From positions 91,421,868-91,485,867 of the forward strand of contig NC_084797.1 of assembly GCF_963169125.1 (NCBI RefSeq): a stretch of DNA of 64,000 bases, read 5' to 3'. Position numbers and translations under genes: made by a program. This DNA is from Humulus lupulus. Taxonomy: Eukaryota > Streptophyta > Magnoliopsida > Rosales > Cannabaceae. Below the pieces are notes generated by a model. The model worked only from the letters and a program-made list of their open reading frames with translations. It was not told the DNA's origin and did no database searches. Below, one piece after another: positions 55,663 through 64,000 of the stretch; position 1 is the stretch's first letter; each line of letters begins with the position of its first letter.

Positions 55663-58645
55663 TGTAATGCCCTACCTCCTTAGAGCTGTTACTAAGTGAG
55701 TTTTAAATGTGCAACTAACTCACTAATCGAGGTTTTAGGTTAAAAGTGTAGCTAAACTGTAATAAAAATCATATAATTTGAAAATGTAACTGTACGCCCT
55801 GGTTTTCCCACGGGCTGATTAGCAGGTCGAGCCTCGGACTAATCAAGGTTAGTCCGTAAATTTCCCCAGGCCGGAGCTCCTGTTTTCGAGGTCGTACCCC
55901 CTTAGCTCGAGGTATCCTCAAGGACTCGCCAAGGCTGCCCAAGACTGGGGGAAGGAGTCTGAAGGCCGAAGGTCGGGTCAGGGAAGCAGCTCGTGGTACG
56001 AGCTTCTCATGGATCTCTGACCCTTTGTAAAGTCAACACACGGAAGATAAACGTGCCTATATCTGACATCACGTGTCCGATATCTCCCTGACTTCTCGGA
56101 CACGCAGCAGAAACGTGCGTATTCAGACACCCACGGCTGGGTTGGGCCGTGCGGCCCATTATCTCCTTATCTATCGATTTGACCATACTTATGTGTCAGG
56201 TTTAGGAATTAATCATGAATGTCACAGAGTTGATATGACAAATAAGAAGGTCACGGGATGACCTCCTTACCAACTTCCAGGTGCCTTCTCCTATAAATAT
56301 GGAGACCCTGGGAGTTGATAAGGGTTGGAAAAAATAGTCTCAGAAGAGATATACACTTTGTAACCAAATACCCAGAATATATCAATAATATTGACTAGTG
56401 GAGTAGAAGGATTTTAACCTTTGAACCACTTAAAAGCGTGTCTTGAGTCACCTAGTTCATCCCCTAAGATTTCCTATCTGTGACGGTTCTACTTTGAGCA
56501 CTAATCCCTTTCTCTCCTTCTCTTAATTACCTGTTGGCGAAGAACCGCGTCAACAGTAACCATTCATTGAAATTATAAAGCGTTATACATTTGGGATCCC
56601 AAAATATTATTTAAAAATATTTACAACTCAAAATATGATTCAAGTCGACTAAACGAAAAAATTCGGACTAATACCAAACATCTCCCAAAAATACCTGTGG
56701 CCGTGGCAGACAGGCATGCCGAACATGTACATGCCGCCTCACACTCTCCGTACTCATGGTTGATCGACCTTTCCCTTGACCTTAACTGCACCATAGAGCA
56801 CCCGTGAGCTGAAGCCCAACACTCACACAAGCAATCAACATATACATAATTATCAATCAGCATATAATAAAGCCACCAATAGGCTAAACACATAACAGCC
56901 ATGCCTCCCCAGGCGCTTTACCAGGCCCTGGGTTCACGGTATACACCGTAAGGATGTCCTAGGCATCCAAGAAGGGTCTCATCCTAGCGACTTGCACTTC
57001 GCGTGCTTAACGCCACTCCCGGCCCCTTGCTGTACTCGGCCTTGCACTTCACGTGCTTGATGTTGTTCTCGGCCCTTTGCCGTACCCAGCCTTGCCGTTC
57101 TCGGCCGTCGCCGTTCCCAGCCCTTGCTGTACATTTACAGATATGCAAGACATAGCATAAACTTAACAAATACAAGCATAAACAATAGAGCTACACCTTG
57201 CATCATAATCACATAGGGTCGCACCTTGCAATACAAACTATAGGGCCATGCCCTGCTCTATTGGTACAACCGTTTTCTTACCTATGTCCTAAGCTTTCCG
57301 AGCACTGATATCCCGAGCACAGTCCTCTAGTCCGAGCCTCGCTGAAAACCTAGTCACAACGTATCAACAACATCCATCCATCAAGTTCTAATCCATTAAA
57401 TAACTTTGGGGTATAATTCTAATCTCCGGGACCTTGAATTTTATCAATCCGGGTAATAGAATCCATCCCGAGCCTTAATTTTAAGATTCCCAAGCCTAAA
57501 ACCCTCCTGGGATCCAAAAACTCACTAAGCACCGTGGCCCCAAGGTCCTATGCCGCAGCCCACCTCAATCAGTAACCTAGCCTCCATTTTTGCCTATGCG
57601 CGCTGTGGCCCAACCTCTAGGGCGCCGCAACCCACCCCTATTCCTGGCCTCCAAAACGTTCTAGAGGGCCGCTACTCATCAAGAACAATGCCGCGGCCCA
57701 ACCCTTCGAACTCAGAAAAATCCCCCATTTTCACAACTAAAACTAAGCCAATTTACCCCAAAATCAATCTAACAACCCAATTTAATCACCATAGAAGTTC
57801 TAGAATAGTCCCAGCAACACAACCTAATAAAAAGCTAGCTTAAAACCTCATCAAATCCCAAATTTAATCTTCAACTTCAAAGACTACAGAAAGCTAAAAA
57901 CTCAATCAATAATTACAGAATCAAATGGCTAAAATCACAGTTCAAAGCTTACCTTATCCTCTGCTTGAATCCACAAGTTGAAACTGAGCTAATCCCCAAG
58001 TTTAGAGCCCAAATTCCCTGCTTAATCTTCAATGTTTCCCTTGATAAGGTCTAGAGAAAATAAGAGAGAGAGAGAAAATAATGTTTGGGTTGGTTTACCA
58101 AGTTCCGAGTGTTTCCTAAGTTTTGTTTTACTTAGCCTAAGTCACCTAAGTTACCTCCAAGGCTCGAGGTACCAAAAACGTCCCCAAGGGAAAAATGGAA
58201 AATCTCCCCGATATTCCCTCCTAAACGTTATAACTTCAAATATATCTCCAAATATTTATTTTCATAACCCGATAACCTAATAAAATGTCTAATGCTCGAA
58301 ATACCCCTTGACTCGCCTCGGGTCAAGTATTCGACCCCATTATGAATTTCTAGCTAAACCGCTCCCTAGGACTGTCTTGGATTGTGCATCACAAATATAT
58401 CACCACTTACACGTGGTAAAGAGCACAATAATCACAAATATTGCATTTATGCCCTCAACAGGCTAAAATTACAAACATGCCCCCTAATAACCAAATGGGG
58501 ACCCACATGCATATTTAATTCCCCTAAACATGCGTCTCTAATCACATACTCATCAAATTCACATATTAAGATAGTAAATCACTTATTGCCCTCCAGGCAC
58601 GTTAATCAAGGCCCTAAGCCTTATTAGAAAATTTGGGACGCTACA
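55663..58645 (-). repeat. element I, 3' LTR (contains a second-family solo LTR)
   Basis: Starts TGTAATGCCCTACCTCC and ends TTTGGGACGCTACA, about 2.2 kb without the nested solo LTR at 55791-56555. The conserved leader blocks are present (GTTTTCTTACC near 57270, acceptor-like block near 56785). Its stem-loop (57436-57464) has decayed. The region 56941-57125 has tandem CTCGGCCCTTGC-type repeats. The 57550-57843 and 58382-58627 open frames are not genes. Confidence 0.88.
55791..56555. mobile_element. solo LTR, second family (765 bp), copy 2
   Basis: Starts TGTACGCCCTGG and ends CCGCGTCAACA, with a perfect duplication GTAAC (55786-55790 and 56556-56560). It aligns end to end with copy 1 (2498-3263) in the same orientation, with scattered substitutions. 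The open frame at 56073-56261 (also present in copy 1) reflects shared LTR sequence, not a gene. Confidence 0.9.
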
Positions 58646-58680
58646 ACTATCCCCTCCTTACAGAAATTTCATCCTCGAAA

Positions 58681-61600
58681 TTACCTAAATAACTCGGGAT
58701 ACCGCTCCCGCATATCTAATTCAAGTTCCCACATTGCCTCCTGAAGCTTGCTGTTCCTCCACAACACTTTCACTAAGGCGATGGTCTTGCTTCGCAAGAC
58801 TTTGTCCTTCCGGTTGAGAATCTGAACCGACTTCTCCTCATATGATAAATCCTGGTCTAGCTCCAAGTTCTCATTACTCAATACATGTGTCGAATCAGAT
58901 ACGTACTTCCAGAGCATAGATACGTGAAAAACATCATGAACCCCTGATAGAGCTGGAGGCATCGCCAATCTGTAAGCTACCTCTCCAACCCGTTCCAGAA
59001 TCTCAAAGGGGCCAACAAACCTAGGGCTCAGCTTGCCTCGAACACCAAACCGTTTCACTCCTCTCAAAGGTGAAACCCTAAGGAACACATGGTCACTGAC
59101 TTGAAACTCTATGCTCATGCATTTTAAGTCCGAATAACTCTTCTGGTGACTCTGGGAGGCGAGCATTCGAGCTCTAATCTTTTCAATCGCCTCATTGGTC
59201 CTTTGAACCATCTCAGGACCCATATATCTCCTCTCACCTATCTCATCCCAATGGATAGGTGATCTGCACTTCCTCCAATATAGCATCTCATACAGAGCCA
59301 CTCCGGTAGTCGCCTGGTAACTGTTATTGTACGAAAACTCAATCAAAGGGAGATACTTACTCGCAGATCCCCCAAAATCAAACACATTGGCTCGTAGCAT
59401 ATCTTTCAGTATCTGAATTGTCCTCTCAGACTGTCCATCCGTCTAAGAATGATAAGCAGTACTAAACCACATCTGCATGCCCATAGCCTTCTGCAGACTC
59501 TCCCAAAACTTGGAGGTGAAGGTGGGGTTCCTGTCGGATACTATCGACCTCAGCGCCCCATGAAGTCTAATAATTTCCTTCACATACAGCTCAGCATACT
59601 GCTCCACAATATAAGTAATCCAGATAGGTAAAAAGTGGGCGGACGTGGTATACCTATCCACAATCACCCACACCGAATCATGTTGTCCCACGGTGTTTGG
59701 CAAACCAACCATGAAGTCCATGGTGATATCCTCCCACTTCCAGTCTAGAATCCCTAGAGGCAGCAATAACCCTGTTGGCCTCTGATGTTCAGCCTTTACC
59801 TGCTGACAAGTTAAGCACTTGGCCACATAATCCACCACGTCCCTCTTCATTCCCGACCACCAATACAAGGCGCTAAAATCTTGGTACATATTCGTCGTAC
59901 CTAGATGTAAAGAATAGCAAGTGGTATGCGATTCATCCAAGAACTCTCGCTGGATATCAGAATCCATCGAAACACAGATTCGACCCTTGTACTTCAGTAA
60001 TGCCATCTCCGAGATAGAGAAGTCCTTAGCTGCCCAACTAAGACACTCTCTCTGTGCCCTTTCAATTGGGGATCCTTCCCCTGCATTTCCTTGATCCTCT
60101 TAAGGAGTGTAGAATGAAGTGTGATGTTGGCTAACCGACCAACCACTAGCTCTATACCCGCTCTAGTCATCTCCTCAGCTAAGTTATCAGATAACTGTCT
60201 CGAACTGAACAATTGTCCTGGGCCCTTCCGACTCAATGCATCAACCACTACATTAACCTTCCCAGGATGGTATAGGATATCACAATCATAATCCTTTACC
60301 AATTCTAGCCACCGTCTCTAGCACATATTCAGATCCTTCTGAGTAAAGAAGTACTTCAAACTCTTATGGTCGATGTATATTTCACACTTTTCACCATACG
60401 GATAATGTCTCCAAACCTTAAGTGCAAATACCACCACTTCCAACTCCAAATCATGCGTGGGATATCTCTACTCATATTCCTTTAGCTGTCTCGATGCATA
60501 GGCTATCACCTTTCTGGCTTGCATCAGCACACACCCTAAACCCTGTCTAGAAGCATCACAGTAAACCACAAACTTCTCATTGTTTGTCAGCAGACTCAAC
60601 ACTGGAGCGGTGATCAGTCACCGCTTCAATTCTTTGAAACTGTTCTCACACCAGTTTGTCCACACATACTTAGTCTTCTTCCTCGTTCAGTCAACGGTGT
60701 GGCTATCTTGGAGAACCCCTCAACAAACTGCTGATAATACCCTGCCAATCCCAGGAAGCTCCTAACTTCTGGTACACTGCTCGGTCTAGGCCAATCCCTC
60801 ACTGCCTCAATCTTATTCGCGTCAAACAGAATCCCCTCCTTACTTACAATATGTCCCAGAAATGTGACTTACGGTAGCCAAAACTCGCACTTGGTTAACT
60901 TAGCATATAACCTATGCATTCTCAACCACTGCAATACCAAACATAGATGTTGCTCATGCTCTATCTTTGATTGAGAGTACACCAATATGTCGTCAATAAA
61001 CACAATCACAAACTTGTCCAAATAGTCCTTGAAAACTCTATTCATCATGTCCATAAAAGATGCTGGGGTGTCGGTTAATCCAAAGGACATAACCAGGAAT
61101 TCATATTGTCCATATCTTGTGCGAAAAGCGGTCTTTGCTATGTCCTCCTCTTTAATCCTTAACCGATTGTAACCTGACCAGAGGTCAATCTTAGAAAAAA
61201 TTGTCTTCCTCTGTAGCTGGTCAAATAAATCATTGATCCTAGGTAGTGGATACTTGTTCTTAATGGTCAACTTGTTCAGCTCCCTGTAGTCAATACACAT
61301 CCTAAGAGATTCATCATTCTTCTTAACAAACAACACTGGAGCACCCCATGACGAGAAACTCGGTCTGATGATCCCCAAATCCAGTAACTTCTGCAACTGA
61401 ATATTCAATTCCTTCAACTCTGCCAGAGCCATTCTGTAAGGTGTCCTAGATACTGGCTCTGCCCCTGGCGCTAACTCTATAACAAACTTGATCTCCCGTT
61501 GTGGCGGCAACCTTGGAAAATCTACTGGAAATAAATCTAGAAACTCACATACCAATCTGGTCTCACTCGGTCCAACTAACATAACCCTAGAGGTATCCAC

Positions 61601-62403
61601 AATGTTCCCTAGGAATCCTATGCAACCTTCCTACATCAGGTCTCTAGCCTTTAGTACTGAAATCATAGGTACTTGTGGTCCACTAATTGTCTCCACAAAT
61701 ACAAAGAGTACCTCCCCTTCTGGTTCAAAAGTCACCATCCTACGCTTGCAGTCAATCGTCGCCCCATACTTCGATAACCAATCCATCCCTAGGATCATAT
61801 CGAAGTCATCCATCTCTAACTCAATCAGATCAACAGACAACTCCCCACCATTTATCTCTACTGGCAATGCTATAATCCATCTCCTAGAGACTACTAGTTC
61901 CCCAGTTGGAAACAAAGTCTGAAAACCCCTAGCATACAAGTCACTAGGTTTACATAGCCGATCTATCACTCTAGCAGACACAAATGAATGAGTAGCCCCC
62001 GAATCAATCAATATAGTATAACAAGAACCAACACTAGAAATCTGACCTGTCACAACCGAGGGGCTAGCCTCAGCCTCAGTCTGAGTCAAGGTGAATACTC
62101 TAGCAGGAGCGAGACTATCGCCCTGCTTTGGCTCCTCTTTCCTGGCTTGTGGGTAGTCCTTCTTCAGATGATTGATACTCCCACAGATAAAGTAGGCCCT
62201 GATCCTGCATTCTCCCTGATGTCGTCGTCTACACCGAGGACACACTGGGAAACTCCTCCAGTTTTCACTTCTGCCCTGACGACTGCTAAAAGCACTCCGT
62301 GACCTCCTATCCAAGCTAGGAGGAACAAAAGAATCAGGGGCCTTCCTCTTCTGTTCACTGGGGCCACTACCCCGACTGAATTCGGTATAAGGAGGCACTG
62401 TCC
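58681..62403 (-). pseudogene. element I pol and partial gag
   Basis: In minus-strand order: knuckle region with lost cysteines (YFICGSINHLKKDY, about 62170-62210), protease with intact DSGATHSF (near 62000), RT at 61600-60869 with [10 protein letters not shown], RNase H (about 60300-60600), integrase at 60006-59443 and 59400-58990 (DRYTTSAHF, SYNNSYQATT), and a C-terminal segment ending RYPELFR at 58681. At least five stops are visible, four of them TAG at positions that are CAG in relatives (near 61632, 60470, 60318 and 59442), plus a frameshift near 60685. It is the same lineage as element 1. Confidence 0.9.
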
Positions 62404-62412
62404 TCCGAGCAT

Positions 62413-64000
62413 TTTAAACCAAAATTAATAAATTCTAACCTAGCTCCAAAAATTGATGAGATTTTTTTTATCAAGAAAATAAAAATGAAAGATAATAATA
62501 AAGATATTAAAGCAAGAAAAATAAATAAGATAGGAATTGTAAACAAGTTGTAAGAGAAATATTATTAAGATAATAGAATCCACAAACTAAAAGTTCAATA
62601 ATATTTATAAGTACATTGATTCCCAAGTTTCATTAATAGTAGAAATTAATCAACTATCACTTATTCAAATTAGATATTCTATTTAAGCACAAATTATCAT
62701 GGAATTGTAGGACTTATCTTCATTTTTAAAATTATAATTTCAAAGTATTTAATGTAAATCAATCTAATGAAATAACAAATAAATCAATGAATATTATTTA
62801 TAAGGCAAAACATAATATTTTTGTTCTAAGCATTTAATGTGCAGAATTTAATGGCACGCCTTAATAAAAGAATACTATGATTTTGCACTAATGATGAACA
62901 AAGTGTATATATGTTCTAACAATAAAAAATACAAAATATTTAAGATGAAAGAAAATATTTGAAGAAGAAAATCCATAAACTTTATTGCACAAAATGAGAA
63001 ATCAACGCACAACATAAATACTATCTAGTTACATTTTGTTTCATTATCACCTTAATAATCTTAAAAAGATTAGGAACTCATAACTAGCATAGAAATTACA
63101 AACAAAAAAATTACAAACATAAATATGAAAATTTGGAGGAGGAACCCCCAAATTTTTCCTCTAAAAACTCATAGAAAAAATGACCAAAAAGATGAAGAGA
63201 ATGGAGTGGTCTTCCAAGTGTAGAGATTTTGTAGTGTGACCTCTCCTAAAGTAAGCACCCCAAATCCCTTATTTATAGCCAAAAAAAGTATATTAAAATA
63301 ATCAATTTAAATTAATTAAATTGATTAAATTAATAATAATATGGCAAATAGGGGTAAATTTTAGGTGTAATGATGATTTTGGTGTAAAATGCGTAGAAAA
63401 GTTTGGGTAAAAAAATGACATTTTTAGGCACAAGGACAAAGAGACATTGTTGGGCTGGAGGCAGGCCAGGCGTGGTGGGCTGAGTGTTGCAGGTGGATTG
63501 GGTTGCTGGCAGCTGGGATGGGTCGTTGGGCCTGGGAAGGAGCGGCTGGACTGGCTTGGTGAGGTGCGGCTGGAGTGGACCAGGCGCTGAGGTAGGCGGG
63601 CTGGGTGGGCAGGATAAGGCATGGGCCTTGGAGAGCTTTTCATAAATGCCACATTTTCCTTATTTTTTCAGCTTTAATTCTTGTCTTTCCTCTTCTTTCC
63701 AAAGTACCAAAATGCAACATTGTTTTCTACAAAATAATCATAAACTAAATTAAAATTAAATATTTTCACTAATAAAATATACCATATAACTTCCATGAAA
63801 ATATTAATTAAAATTTAATTTACATAGCATTTAATTTCAATAAAATCATATTTTTAGCATTCAAACTAACAACACTAATTTTAAATAATTAAATTACAAC
63901 ATAAAACAATAAAATATCTATAAAAATATATAAAAATCTAGAAAATTACAATAAGACTAATAAATACAAAATTACTTAAAAACTTAATAAATTACTTAAA
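62413..64000. other. AT-rich right flank, possible LTR or promoter of another element
   Basis: Composition changes sharply at about 62412, where element I is broken off. No gene is supported. On the minus strand GGCTATAAATAAGGG (about 63266-63280) is a good TATA-like box. It is followed downstream (63240 to 62500) by sequence of the kind found in LTR R/U5 regions and preceded by a GC-rich block (63440-63640) that gives a chance 116-codon frame (63302-63652). No TG...CA ends or duplication could be fixed, so the element type is open. Confidence 0.35.

Larger units (their letters stand above)
55663..62412 (-). mobile_element. element I: 5'-truncated Ty3/gypsy retrotransposon
   Basis: The 3' LTR is 55663-58645, followed by a polypurine tract and pol through part of gag. 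The sequence leaves the element abruptly at about 62412, inside gag just N-terminal of the knuckle. The gag start, PBS and 5' LTR are missing, so no target duplication can be checked; the left flanking pentamer is AAATA. It is inserted in the gag stub of element H. Confidence 0.85.

Noticed and set aside
63302..63652. 116-codon Pro/Ser-rich minus-strand frame
   Set aside because: Low-complexity translation of a GC-rich patch with no domain and no gene structure around it.
1..64000. tRNA or rRNA genes
   Set aside because: No cloverleaf or rRNA segment was recognised; TGGTATCAGAGC matches are retrotransposon primer-binding sites.

Overview
This is plant nuclear DNA, most likely from a eudicot. 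It contains spliced genes with GT/AG introns, long Ty3/gypsy retrotransposons primed by initiator tRNA-Met, a CACTA DNA transposon and fold-back MULE-type elements. I cannot name the species from sequence alone. Only one host gene looks functional. It lies on the minus strand at 5241-6608 and has two exons; the second is short, and I found it from its splice acceptor and reading frame. It encodes a 307-residue single-pass membrane protein of the DUF6821 / ATG8-interacting (ATI3-like) type.

Left flank (1-8275). A copia-like LTR (1-533) sits in the gag of a second, minus-strand gypsy element whose LTR is 866-1725. Next come two fold-back MULE-type elements with perfect 9-bp target duplications (2236-3352, itself split by a 766-bp solo LTR, and 3486-4118), then the host gene. 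A third fold-back (6875-7655) begins about 270 bp upstream of the gene's start codon.

Central nest (8276-62412). This is a deep nest of one broad Ty3/gypsy group (Tekay/Del-like chromovirus; LTRs 2.2-2.7 kb, mostly TGTAACGCCC...CGTTACA). Target-site duplications let me order the insertions. The oldest is a plus-strand element (H), whose 5' LTR is now in three pieces (8276-10264, about 32691-32788, 54890-55028), followed by a PBS and a gag stub. Element B (minus, 10265 to about 32690) and element E (minus, 32789-54884) both inserted into that LTR. Element I (minus, 55663-62412) inserted into H's gag. Inside these lie five solo LTRs of the same group, one second-family solo LTR, and one nearly intact young element (13120-22768, TSD ATATG). 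All coding regions are broken, mostly by TAG codons at former glutamine positions.

Cargo-carrying CACTA element (41599-50119, TSD CTG). Within element E's reverse transcriptase lies an 8.5-kb non-autonomous CACTA transposon with no visible transposase. It carries genomic exon fragments, introns included, of at least five unrelated host genes, all on the plus strand: a dynamin-related DRP1 GTPase, VPS18, an MTP11-like Mn/cation transporter, an SCP2 sterol-carrier protein and clathrin heavy chain. A sixth exon is unidentified. This Pack-CACTA is the most striking object in the window.

Other structure. The gypsy LTR leaders share features that the element annotation does not explain: a stem-loop with compensatory changes between subfamilies, paired GC-rich perfect hairpins, and conserved splice-donor and splice-acceptor-like blocks. 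The right end (62413-64000) is AT-rich, with no gene I can support.
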